Positions 33,389 through 41,165 of a stretch of DNA of 64,000 nt are shown here, piece after piece. The notes beneath the pieces were generated by a model. The model did not search any database. It was not told the DNA's origin and saw only the letters and a list, made by a program, of their open reading frames with translations. The stretch spans positions 790,505 to 854,504 of the forward strand of contig NZ_LMIK01000005.1 of assembly GCF_001428685.1 (NCBI RefSeq), written 5' to 3'. Source of the stretch: Lysobacter sp. Root76. GTDB taxonomy: Bacteria; Pseudomonadota; Gammaproteobacteria; Xanthomonadales; Xanthomonadaceae. The first letter of the stretch is position 1. The number at the start of each line of letters is the position of its first letter. Both the position numbers and the translations under genes were made by a program.

Positions 33389-34312
33389 ATGAGTCGTACC
33401 TATCCCCCGGTTTCCTTGATCGGCGCGCCCACCGATGTCGGCGCCGGGCACCGCGGCGCACGGCTGGGGCCGGAAGCCCTGCGCATCGCCGGTCTCGGCG
33501 AGGCCCTGGTCAAGCGCGGCGTCGACGTGGTGGACCGCGGCAACCTCGACGGTCCGCGCAATCCCTGGCAGAAGCCGGTCGAGGGCTACCGCCATCTGCC
33601 CGAAGTGGTGGCCTGGAACCGGTTGGTGATGGACGCGGTCGCGGCGGAACTGCGCGACGGGCGCATGCCGATCCTGCTCGGTGGCGATCACTGCCTGGGT
33701 CTGGGTTCGATCACCGCCGTCGCGCGCCACTGCCGCGAAACCGGCAAGCAGCTGCGCGTGCTGTGGCTGGATGCGCACGCCGACTTCAACACCAGCCAGG
33801 TCACGCCCTCGGGCAACGTCCATGGCATGCCGGTCGCCTGTTTGTGCGGCATCGGTCCGGAGGCCCTGACCACGCTGGGCGGCGAGGCGCCGGCGATGCG
33901 CGCCGAGGACATCCGCCAGATCGGCATCCGCTCGGTCGATCCGGGCGAGAAGCAGCTGATCAAGGAACACGGCCTGGACGTGTACGACATGCGCTACATC
34001 GACGAGATCGGCATGAAGCGGGTGATGGAGGAGGCGCTGGAAGGCATCGACGACAACACCCATCTGCATGTCAGTTTCGACGTGGATTTCCTCGACCCCA
34101 GCATCGCTCCGGGCGTGGGCACCACGGTGCCGGGCGGTCCGAATTATCGCGAAGCCCAGCTGGTGATGGAGATGATCGCCGACAGCGGCCGCCTGGCCTC
34201 GCTGGACATCGTCGAGCTCAACCCGGTGCTGGACAAGCGCAACCGCACCGCGAAGCTGTCGGTGGACCTGGTCGAGAGCTTGTTCGGCAAATCGACGCTG
34301 ATGCGCGACTGA
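33389..34312 (+). CDS. rocF: Arginase
   Basis: 307 residues; hydrolyses arginine to ornithine and urea. Binuclear manganese ligands are all visible: His in GGDHCLGLGS, Asp-His-Asp in LDAHADFNT and Asp-Asp in SFDVDFLDPS, plus GVGTTVPGG and EMNP-like VELNPVLD. Typical length. Start at 33389 has AGAGGATT upstream; the longer frame from 33263 overlaps the promoter. With the arginine-deiminase-like gene at 17871 this is a second arginine-degrading enzyme in the window. Confidence 0.94.
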   Translation: MSRTYPPVSLIGAPTDVGAGHRGARLGPEALRIAGLGEALVKRGVDVVDRGNLDGPRNPWQKPVEGYRHLPEVVAWNRLVMDAVAAELRDGRMPILLGGDHCLGLGSITAVARHCRETGKQLRVLWLDAHADFNTSQVTPSGNVHGMPVACLCGIGPEALTTLGGEAPAMRAEDIRQIGIRSVDPGEKQLIKEHGLDVYDMRYIDEIGMKRVMEEALEGIDDNTHLHVSFDVDFLDPSIAPGVGTTVPGGPNYREAQLVMEMIADSGRLASLDIVELNPVLDKRNRTAKLSVDLVESLFGKSTLMRD

Positions 34313-34466
34313 ACGCGACCGGCCAATGGATGAACCGCGGCGGGTGGAAAACAGGCGATTCCACACCGGCTTCACGTCGTCTCAAGTCTCATTTCATCAA
34401 GGTCGCGCCGCTGGACAACGCGTCCGAACGGGTTGCCGACCGGTTCTACCGACCAAGGAGAATTCA

Positions 34467-34616
34467 ATGAAGCGTCTGACTGCCCTGTTGCTGCTCGCCC
34501 TGTTTTCGATGGGCATCCTGACCGCCTGCAACACCGTTGCCGGCGCCGGCAAGGACGTGCAGAAAGCCGGCGAAAAGGTCGAGCAAAAGGCCGAGGAAGT
34601 GCGCGACGGCAAGTAA
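34467..34616 (+). CDS. Entericidin-like small lipoprotein
   Basis: 49 residues: lipoprotein signal with lipobox LTAC (MKRLTALLLLALFSMGILTAC), then the entericidin A/B pattern NTVAGAGKDVQKAGEKVEQKAEE. Strong ribosome-binding site AAGGAG 8 bases before the ATG. Entericidins are small outer-membrane lipoproteins linked to stress and stationary phase. Followed by a strong terminator. Confidence 0.9.
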   Translation: MKRLTALLLLALFSMGILTACNTVAGAGKDVQKAGEKVEQKAEEVRDGK

Positions 34617-34641
34617 TCGCGCCGCGGTTTTCGCGAATCGG

Positions 34642-34671
34642 AAAGGCCGGAGCGATCCGGCCTTTCTCTTT
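34642..34671 (+). terminator. Intrinsic terminator of the entericidin-like gene
   Basis: Perfect 10-bp stem AAAGGCCGGA / TCCGGCCTTT, GCGA tetraloop, then CTCTTTT. Confidence 0.9.
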
Positions 34672-34874
34672 TATTTCGCCTTCTCCCTTCGCGCCGTTTC
34701 GTCGCGCGCATTCATCCGGGGCCGCGCCCGCAGCTGAAGCGTTCATCGCGTTCACCGACATCAAGGCACGCATAACGCAATCGCGACCTTGCGCGAATGT
34801 CGTTCTTGCGATGCTGCGCAAACGATGCCGACAACAGGCATCGTCACCCCCAAAACGAGATCGAGGACTGACTC

Positions 34875-35075
34875 ATGAACAAAGACATCATCGCGGGCAA
34901 GTGGACTCAGCTGAAGGGCCAGGCCCAGGCTAAGTGGGGCGATCTCACCGATGACGTATTCGACGTGGCGCAGGGCGATTCCAAATACCTCGCCGGCAAG
35001 CTGCAGGAGCGTTACGGCTGGGAGCGCGATCGCGCCGAGAAGGAAGTGCGCGACTTCGAGAAGACCTTGAACTGA
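34875..35075 (+). CDS. CsbD family stress protein
   Basis: 66 residues, highly charged and helical: [27 protein letters not shown] (the CsbD/YjbJ N-terminal signature), ...[26 protein letters not shown]. Small abundant stress-response proteins of unknown mechanism. GAGGACT precedes the ATG. Monocistronic; a bidirectional terminator follows. Confidence 0.93.
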   Translation: MNKDIIAGKWTQLKGQAQAKWGDLTDDVFDVAQGDSKYLAGKLQERYGWERDRAEKEVRDFEKTLN

Positions 35076-35139
35076 CGATCTCGACCGACTAAGCCGGCTG
35101 TAGCGCCGATCACGGCGCGCAGGCGGCAGGACCACCGAT

Positions 35140-35169
35140 GAATGGGCCGGGTGCGAACCCGGCCCATTC
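35140..35169. terminator. Bidirectional terminator between csbD-like and 35178 genes
   Basis: Perfect 13-bp stem GAATGGGCCGGGT / ACCCGGCCCATTC around a GCGA loop, between convergent genes. Confidence 0.85.
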
Positions 35170-35177
35170 GTTTGCGT

Positions 35178-35993
35178 TCACCAGCGCGGCGGGTCGGCGA
35201 CGAAGCCGCTCGGGAACGCGCGCGGTTCGTCGTTGCGGTAGCCCGGATAACGCGGATAGCGAGGCAGCACGCCACGCGCGACCAGGGTGTCGTAATCGTC
35301 GTAGCGCAACTGGCTGACCTGGGACGGCGAGCGCGAGGCGCGCACGAAACCGGTCTGCGATACCGGCGACCATTCGCGCATGCCGTGACCGGTGCCGATC
35401 GATTGCGTGGCCATCGCGTCGCTGACCGCTTCGGCCGCAGCCGGTGCGGAAGACTTGGCGGCGCCGTCGTTGCCGGCGCGCTGGCGGCGCTCGAGTTCGC
35501 GCTCGCCGCGTGCGATCGGCGCCGGGTAGTCGTAGCGGTAGACCGGACGCGCTTCCTGGAACACCGCCACACCGATCACGCCGACGTTGTCGGGCCGACC
35601 GGTGCGCGCGGCGTAGCTGTCGGGCAGGTCGGTGAACACGAATTGGGCGACGTCTTCCAGCGACTTGCGCCAGCCGTTGATCTCGGTGCTCTGCCAGGGC
35701 TCCAGCACGTAGCCGGCCTGCGAGGGATGCGCGTCCTGGCCGGTCACGGCGTTGACGCCGTCGATCGACAGCACCACCAGCACGCGCTGATCGCTGGTGT
35801 TGGTCAGGCGCACGGCGTAGCGGTGGCCGGGAGCGCCGGCGATCCACTGCTGGCCGCGGTGCGGGTAGGCGGGCAGCCAGTCGCCCGAGTCGCGATCGAT
35901 CACGGACACGTCGACCAGGGGGCGCGCGGACAGCGGCGCGCAGGCGGTGGCGGCGATCAGGGCGCCGACCAGCAAGACGAGGGAGCGGAACAT
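35178..35993 (-). CDS. Exported protein of unknown function, beta-sandwich-like
   Basis: 271 residues with an N-terminal signal (MFRSLVLLVGALIAATACAPLSA; a Cys at position 18 could be a weak lipobox). The first 150 residues suggest an immunoglobulin-like domain (VDVSVIDRDSGDWLPAYPHRGQQWIAGAPGHRYAVRLTNTSDQRVLVVLSIDGVNAVTGQDA...GYVLEPWQSTEINGWRKSL). The C-terminal third is polar and Tyr/Arg/Pro rich. Proteins of this kind occur in many xanthomonads without a defined role. Confidence 0.75.
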   Translation of the reverse strand: MFRSLVLLVGALIAATACAPLSARPLVDVSVIDRDSGDWLPAYPHRGQQWIAGAPGHRYAVRLTNTSDQRVLVVLSIDGVNAVTGQDAHPSQAGYVLEPWQSTEINGWRKSLEDVAQFVFTDLPDSYAARTGRPDNVGVIGVAVFQEARPVYRYDYPAPIARGERELERRQRAGNDGAAKSSAPAAAEAVSDAMATQSIGTGHGMREWSPVSQTGFVRASRSPSQVSQLRYDDYDTLVARGVLPRYPRYPGYRNDEPRAFPSGFVADPPRW

Positions 35994-36136
35994 GGCGGGT
36001 TCTCCGGTGTGGGCACTGCTGCGAACGCGCCGGCGTCGGGCGTGGGGTTAAGCGGCGGCACACGCGGCTGGCGCGTTGGCGGCCACTCAGGTTCGCGGCC
36101 CCGGCCGGGCCGGCCGCGGCGGCCGAATTCAGCGGG

Positions 36137-36142
36137 TAAACT
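36137..36142 (+). promoter_or_regulatory. Putative -10 box of trpS
   Basis: TAAACT, giving a leader of roughly 27 bases before the ATG at 36171. Confidence 0.3.
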
Positions 36143-36170
36143 GGGCGGCCATGCTCCATCCTGGCCCGCA

Positions 36171-37496
36171 ATGACCCCGACCCGCGTCCTGACCGGCATC
36201 ACCACGTCCGGCACCCCCCATCTCGGAAACTACGTCGGCGCGATCCGGCCGGCGGTGGCCGCCAGCCGCACGCCGGGCGTGGAAAGCTTCTATTTCCTCG
36301 CCGACCTGCACGCGCTGATCAAGGTGCAGGAACCCGAACGGGTGCAGCGCTCGACGCTGGAGATCGCCGCGTCCTGGCTGGCCTGCGGGCTGGAGCCGGA
36401 CAAGGTCTGGTTCTATCGCCAGAGCGAGATCGTCGAGATCCCCGAGTTGGCCTGGTTCCTGACCTGCGTCGCCGGCAAGGGCATTCTCAACCGCGCCCAC
36501 GCCTACAAGGCCGCGGTCGACCGCAACCGCGCCGAAGGCGAGGACGACGACGCCGCGATCAACGCCGGCTTGTTCATGTACCCGGTGCTGATGGCCGCCG
36601 ACATCCTGGTGTTCAACGCGCACAAGGTGCCGGTGGGCCGCGACCAGGTTCAGCACATCGAGATGGCGCGCGACTTCGCCCAGCGCTTCAATCATCTGTA
36701 CGGCGAGCATTTCGTGCTGCCGGAAGCGGCGATCGAGGAGCACGTGGCGACCTTGCCGGGTCTGGACGGCCGCAAGATGAGCAAGAGCTACGACAACACC
36801 ATTCCGCTGTTCGCGCCGCGCGAGACGCTGAAGAAGCTGATCTATTCCATCGTCACCGATTCGCGCGCGCCCGGCGAGCCCAAGGACGCCGACGCGTCCA
36901 ACGTGTTCCAGCTGTACCAGGCCTTCGCCAGCGGCGCCGAGACCGAGCGGATGCGCGCGGCGTTCGCCGACGGCATCGCCTGGGGCGAGGCCAAGCAGGC
37001 GCTGTTCGAACGCATCGACGCCGAAGTCGCGCCGCTGCGCGAAAAGTACGAGGCGCTGATCGCCAAGCCGGCCGAGATCGAGGCCATCCTGCGCGACGGC
37101 GCGCAGCGCGTGCGCGCGACCCACGGCGTGCCGTTCATGCAGACCCTGCGTGCGGCGGTCGGCTTGCGCGATCTGTCGCAGGTGGTCGCGGGCGCGGCCA
37201 AGAAGACCGCCAAGAGCACGGCGCCGACCTTCAAGCAGTACCGTGAGAGCGACGGCAAGTTCTACTTCAAGCTGGTCGATGGCGACCGCGTGCTGCTGCA
37301 GAGCGTCGGGCACGAGTCGGCGCGCACCGCCGGCCAGTTGATCGGACGTCTCAAGCAGGAAGGCGGCGCTGCCTTGCATGGCGCTGAAGCCGCGGCGGTG
37401 CATGCGGGCGAGGACTTGATCGGGCACCTGCACGAAGGCGTGGAGTTGGCCGAGGTGATCGAGGCGTTGGCGCAGTTCGCGGTCGAGGAAGGCTGA
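36171..37496 (+). CDS. trpS: Tryptophanyl-tRNA synthetase with C-terminal extension
   Basis: 441 residues, about 100 longer than E. coli TrpS. Class I motifs: TPHLGNYVGA (HIGH-equivalent) and GRKMSKSYDNTI (KMSKS); also FYFLADLHALI and MYPVLMAADIL. After the catalytic body (to about 335) comes a segment with FKQYRESDGKFYFKLVDGDRVLLQSVGHESARTAGQLIGRLKQEG, which resembles a small YegP/DUF1508-like repeat, and an acidic helical tail. The extended form is seen in Xanthomonadaceae; the role of the extra domain is unknown. The ATG at 36171 aligns with the family start. Confidence 0.93.
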   Translation: MTPTRVLTGITTSGTPHLGNYVGAIRPAVAASRTPGVESFYFLADLHALIKVQEPERVQRSTLEIAASWLACGLEPDKVWFYRQSEIVEIPELAWFLTCVAGKGILNRAHAYKAAVDRNRAEGEDDDAAINAGLFMYPVLMAADILVFNAHKVPVGRDQVQHIEMARDFAQRFNHLYGEHFVLPEAAIEEHVATLPGLDGRKMSKSYDNTIPLFAPRETLKKLIYSIVTDSRAPGEPKDADASNVFQLYQAFASGAETERMRAAFADGIAWGEAKQALFERIDAEVAPLREKYEALIAKPAEIEAILRDGAQRVRATHGVPFMQTLRAAVGLRDLSQVVAGAAKKTAKSTAPTFKQYRESDGKFYFKLVDGDRVLLQSVGHESARTAGQLIGRLKQEGGAALHGAEAAAVHAGEDLIGHLHEGVELAEVIEALAQFAVEEG

Positions 37497-37597
37497 GGCG
37501 TATTCGGCACTCTCCCGCAGGCGGGAAAGGGCTGAGGCCGTGCATGCGCGAGCGCGTGCGACGCGCCGGCGTCGTCGCCAATCGCGGGTGGGCGGCC

Positions 37598-37603
37598 TAG
37601 ACT
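37598..37603 (+). promoter_or_regulatory. Putative -10 box of the MBL-fold gene
   Basis: TAGACT upstream of the ATG at 37634; leader about 24 bases. Confidence 0.3.
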
Positions 37604-37633
37604 GGGCGCTCCACCGCTAGCGGACCTGCGCCC

Positions 37634-38596
37634 ATGACCGACGGCATCGTCATCATCGACACCGGCTTCCATCGCCCGGCCTTCGATGCCGCCTATCTGA
37701 TCGTCGAGCAGGGCCGCGGTGCCTTCGTCGATTGCGGCACCCAGCATTCGGTGCCGGCGCTGCTCGCCGCGCTGGCGGCGCAGGGGCTGGCGCCCGAGGA
37801 CGTCGACTGGCTGATCCTGACCCACGTCCACCTCGACCATGCCGGCGGCGCCGGTGCGCTGATGCGGCGGCTGCCGAACGCGCGCCTGGCCGTGCATCCG
37901 CGCGGCGCGCCGCACATGATCGATCCTTCGCGTCTGGTCGCCGGCGCCACCGCGGTCTACGGCGCGGAGGAAATCGCGCGCAGCTACGGCGAGATCCTGC
38001 CGGTCGCGGCCGAGCGTGTCGTCATGGCCGGCGACGGTCATGTCATCGATCTGGCCGGTCGCCCGCTGCTGTGCGTGGACACGCCCGGGCACGCCCGCCA
38101 TCACCTGTGCCTGTGGGACGAGCGCAGCCGCAGCTGGTTCACCGGCGATACCTTCGGCCTGTCCTATCGCGAGTTCGACAGTGCGCGCGGCGCGTTGGCG
38201 ATTCCGACCAGCACGCCGGTGCAGTTCGAACCCGAAGCGCTGCAGGCTTCGATCCGCAAGCTGCTCGCGCGCGAACCGCAGACCATGCGGCTCACCCACT
38301 ACGGCCCGGTCGGCGACGTCGCCCGGCTCGCCGACGATCTGTTGGCGCAGATCGATGCGATGGTTGCGCTGGCGCGCGCGGCCGACGGCCACGCCGACCG
38401 CCACGCGCGCCTGGTCGCCTCGCTGGGCGAGCTGTACGTCGCGCGCGCGGCCGCACATGGCAGCGCGATGGACGCCGGGCAGGTACGGGCGTTGCTGGCG
38501 GTGGACATCGAGCTCAATGCCCAGGGTCTGGAGGTCTGGCTGGACCGGGCGTCGGCGCCCCGATTGACTCGATCGGGCGCGGGTTCAGTTGCCTGA
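37634..38596 (+). CDS. MBL-fold metallo-hydrolase
   Basis: 320 residues. Metallo-beta-lactamase signature THVHLDHAGG (two-metal site), downstream His in TPGHARHHLCLWDE, Asp in WFTGDTFG, and His in LTHYGP. Glyoxalase II-like N-terminal 220 residues plus an extra helical C-terminal region (about 240-320). Probably a cytosolic thioester or lactone hydrolase; the substrate cannot be assigned. Confidence 0.9.
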   Translation: MTDGIVIIDTGFHRPAFDAAYLIVEQGRGAFVDCGTQHSVPALLAALAAQGLAPEDVDWLILTHVHLDHAGGAGALMRRLPNARLAVHPRGAPHMIDPSRLVAGATAVYGAEEIARSYGEILPVAAERVVMAGDGHVIDLAGRPLLCVDTPGHARHHLCLWDERSRSWFTGDTFGLSYREFDSARGALAIPTSTPVQFEPEALQASIRKLLAREPQTMRLTHYGPVGDVARLADDLLAQIDAMVALARAADGHADRHARLVASLGELYVARAAAHGSAMDAGQVRALLAVDIELNAQGLEVWLDRASAPRLTRSGAGSVA

Positions 38597-38703
38597 ACGA
38601 CTCCTGGCTTAACCGGGGTATTACCGGCCCGGCAGCTGTGAGGGCGGTCACAAGACGGCGTTTCCCGGGACGGTAGCCTGCAAGGGTCTCCCCGGTACCC
38701 CCC

Positions 38704-39807
38704 ATGTCCCTTGCCCGCCTACGCGCCGTTCCGGCGCCCGCCGACGAGGCTCAGCGCCAGGACGCGCTCGACGCCTACGCGGTGGTAGACACCGTTTCCG
38801 AACAGGCCTACGACGATCTCGTGCGCCTGGCGGCGACGCTGTGCGACGCGCCGGCGGCGGCGATCTCGTTGATCGATCGCGACCGCCAGTGGTTCAAGGC
38901 GCGGGTCGGACTGGACCAGTCGCAGACGCCGCGCGCGTTGGCGATCTGCGATCACGCGATCCGCACCCCGGGCCAGACCTTGATCGTGCGCGACGTCGCC
39001 GACGATCCGCGCTTCAGCACCCGCGTGGTCAGCATCGAAGGCCGTCCACTGCGCTTCTACGCCGGCGTACCGCTGATGAGCCCCGACGGCCACGCGCTGG
39101 GTACGATCTGCGTGCTCGACAGCCAGCCGCGCGAATTGCGTCCGGCCCAGCGCGACGGCCTGGAAGTGCTGGCGCGCCAGACCCAGCACCTGCTCGAACT
39201 GCGCCGTTACGCGCTGGAGCAGCGGCGCCTGCTCAACGAGCGCGAAGCCTTCGCGCGCCGGCTCGAGGACGCGCAGGCCGATCTGCAGCGTCGCCACGAC
39301 GAGCTGCAGTACAGCGCCAGTCACGACGCGCTGACCGGCCTGCTCAATCGAGCGGCGCTGGCGCAGTTGCGCGACAGCCCGCAAGCGATACGCCGCCTGG
39401 AAAGCGCGCCTTATGCTTTGCTGCTGCTCGACGTCGATCACTTCAAGCTGGTCAACGACCGTTACGGCCATCTGCTCGGCGATCGTGCCCTGCGCGCGGT
39501 GGCCGACGCGGTCGCGTCCTCGGTGCGCCAAGGCGACATCGCCGTGCGCTACGGCGGCGAGGAGTTCCTGATCGTGCTGCCCGACACGCGCCTGGCGCAG
39601 TCCTTCGAAATCGCCGAGCGCATCCGCGAACGGGTGGCGCGCTCGTCGCTGCCGTTCGCGCTGTCGGTGTCGGTGGGCCTGGCCGCGGGCGAGCCCGGCC
39701 GCGATACGCCCGAGCGCGTGTTCGATCGCGCCGATCAGGCCCTGTACCGGGCCAAGAACCTGGGTCGCGACCGCGTGGTCGCCGACGACACCCCGCAGCG
39801 CGAATAG
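38704..39807 (+). CDS. GAF-GGDEF diguanylate cyclase
   Basis: 367 residues, soluble. N-terminal GAF domain (about 25-165: RDRQWFKARVGLDQSQTPRALAICDHAI...FYAGVPLMSPDGHALGTICVLD), coiled linker (165-205), GGDEF domain 205-360 with active site RYGGEEFLIVL and an RxxD inhibitory site (RQGD) five residues upstream. Predicted to make c-di-GMP under control of a small ligand or redox signal. Second cyclase in the window. Confidence 0.92.
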   Translation: MSLARLRAVPAPADEAQRQDALDAYAVVDTVSEQAYDDLVRLAATLCDAPAAAISLIDRDRQWFKARVGLDQSQTPRALAICDHAIRTPGQTLIVRDVADDPRFSTRVVSIEGRPLRFYAGVPLMSPDGHALGTICVLDSQPRELRPAQRDGLEVLARQTQHLLELRRYALEQRRLLNEREAFARRLEDAQADLQRRHDELQYSASHDALTGLLNRAALAQLRDSPQAIRRLESAPYALLLLDVDHFKLVNDRYGHLLGDRALRAVADAVASSVRQGDIAVRYGGEEFLIVLPDTRLAQSFEIAERIRERVARSSLPFALSVSVGLAAGEPGRDTPERVFDRADQALYRAKNLGRDRVVADDTPQRE

Positions 39808-39944
39808 CGCTTGCCGGCCCGCGGGGGCAGGAGCAGACTGCGTTTGCGCACAGGCGCAGGCGGCGGCAGGCGGAGCCGGGCCGCGATCGCAGTCCGCGTA
39901 GCCGGACAAGGGACGTCGAGCACGCGCTTCTCCGAGGGCGTGTC

Positions 39945-40229
39945 ATGCCCAGATACATCATCGAACGCGACCTGGTCGGCGCCGGCGCGCTCAGCGGCGC
40001 CGAGCTGCAAGCGATCGCGCGTAAATCCTGCGAGGTGCTGGATGGCCTGGGGCCGAAAGTGCAGTGGCAGGAGTCGTTCGTGACCGACGACAAGATCTAC
40101 TGCGTCTACATCGCGCCCGACGAGGCCAGCATCCGCCGCCATGGCGAACTCGGCGGTTTTCCGGTCACGCGCGTGGCGCAGGTGAAAAACGTGATCGGTC
40201 CGACCACGGCGGAGAGCGCGGCGGCTTGA
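39945..40229 (+). CDS. DUF4242 (nickel-binding-like) small protein
   Basis: 94 residues: MPRYIIERDLVGAGALSGAELQAIARKSCEVLDGLGPKVQWQESFVTDDKIYCVYIAPDEASIRRHGELGGFP. This matches the small ferredoxin-like DUF4242 family, whose Streptomyces member SCO4226 binds nickel. Role unknown. Followed by a tandem 16-bp repeat array. Confidence 0.88.
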   Translation: MPRYIIERDLVGAGALSGAELQAIARKSCEVLDGLGPKVQWQESFVTDDKIYCVYIAPDEASIRRHGELGGFPVTRVAQVKNVIGPTTAESAAA

Positions 40230-40232
40230 ACG

Positions 40233-40296
40233 CGCCGCGGTTTGCAAACGCTGTGGTTTGCAAACGCCGTGGTTTGAAGGTGCCGTGGTTGAAGCG
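40233..40296. repeat. Four tandem 16-bp repeats
   Basis: Units starting 40233, 40249, 40265 and 40281: CGCCGCGGTTTGCAAA, CGCTGTGGTTTGCAAA, CGCCGTGGTTTGAAGG and TGCCGTGGTTGAAGCG. The first two contain the palindrome TTTGCAAA. Lies between convergent genes just after the DUF4242 stop. Confidence 0.85.
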
Positions 40297-40352
40297 GCGC
40301 GATCCAGGCTCGCTGCCGGCGCGCGCCGGCGGGGCGGGTGCGGCCGATGCGA

Positions 40353-40736
40353 TCAGTCCCAGACCTTGGGCGGGGCGCCGCGTTCGGGGTGCTTCATGCG
40401 CACCACGCAGAAGCGGTGGCCGGTCGGCGCTTCCATCACCCACCAGCGTTTGACGAACTTGATCTTCTTCGCGCCCAACCGCTCCAGGCGCGCGGCCTCG
40501 GCGTCGATGTCGTCGGACTCGATGTCCAGGTGCACGCGCGAGGCGTGGTTCACCTTCTGCACTTCCACCTGCAACTCGCCCGGTGCGTTGCGCAGCTCGA
40601 CGTAGCTGGCGCCGTCGTCGTCGTAGCCGTCGCCCAGCGGCAGGCCGAGCGCGTTGCTCCAGAAACCGGCGGCGCGATCGACGTCGCCGGTCTCGCAATC
40701 GATGATGAAACCGGCCAGGCGGCTGCGGTGGGTCAT
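40353..40736 (-). CDS. VOC/glyoxalase family protein
   Basis: 127 residues with one vicinal-oxygen-chelate unit pair: HRSRLAGFIIDCETGDVDRAAGFWSNALGLPL, then VEVQKVNHASRVHLDIESDDIDAEAARLERLGAKKI and APTGHRFCVV. Probably a dimeric dioxygenase- or resistance-type VOC protein without assigned substrate. Its ATG overlaps the stop of the upstream VOC gene (TCAT on the plus strand); last gene of the 2-oxoacid dehydrogenase operon. Confidence 0.88.
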   Translation of the reverse strand: MTHRSRLAGFIIDCETGDVDRAAGFWSNALGLPLGDGYDDDGASYVELRNAPGELQVEVQKVNHASRVHLDIESDDIDAEAARLERLGAKKIKFVKRWWVMEAPTGHRFCVVRMKHPERGAPPKVWD

Positions 40737-41116
40737 GGAGTGGCCTCGTCGTGGGCGGAGATCGGCTGCCCGAACTGGAGCAGGTAGCCGTTGTTGTCGT
40801 AGACGGCGAACTCGCGCATGCCGTAGCCGAAGACCGCGATCGGATAACACACGCGCGCGGTGTCCTGGAGCCTGCGCCACCAGCCGTCGACATCGTCGGT
40901 ACGCAGGTAGAGCGAGCCGGTGAACGCGGGCGCGGTATCGCCTTCGTGCGCGTTGAGGCCGCTGAGCATCAGTTCGATGCCGTCGCGCGCGAGCGCGGCC
41001 CAGCCCTCGGCGGCGCCGCCGCCCTGGCGTTGGAAGCCCAGGACGTCGGTGTAGAACGCGATCGATGCGGGCAGGTCGGGCGTGCGCAGCATCGGCGTCA
41101 GCGCGAGCAGGCTCAC
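40733..41116 (-). CDS. VOC family protein (bleomycin-resistance-like)
   Basis: 127 residues: LALTPMLRTPDLPASIAFYTDVLGFQRQGGG (first beta-alpha unit), ...GDTAPAFTGSLYLRTDDVDGWWRRLQDTARV...YGMREFAVYDNNGYLLQFGQPI (second unit). No substrate assigned. 49 bases after the E2 gene and overlapping the next VOC gene by 4 bases, so part of the same operon. Confidence 0.87.
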   Translation of the reverse strand: MSLLALTPMLRTPDLPASIAFYTDVLGFQRQGGGAAEGWAALARDGIELMLSGLNAHEGDTAPAFTGSLYLRTDDVDGWWRRLQDTARVCYPIAVFGYGMREFAVYDNNGYLLQFGQPISAHDEATP

Positions 41117-41165
41117 GACGCGCCGTGCTCGCGCGCGTGCGTGGCCGGTGCTCGCGCCGATGCGA

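Noticed and set aside
40233-40296. Tandem 16-bp repeats considered as a CRISPR array
   Set aside because: Units are directly abutting with no spacers and no cas genes nearby; repeats are too short.
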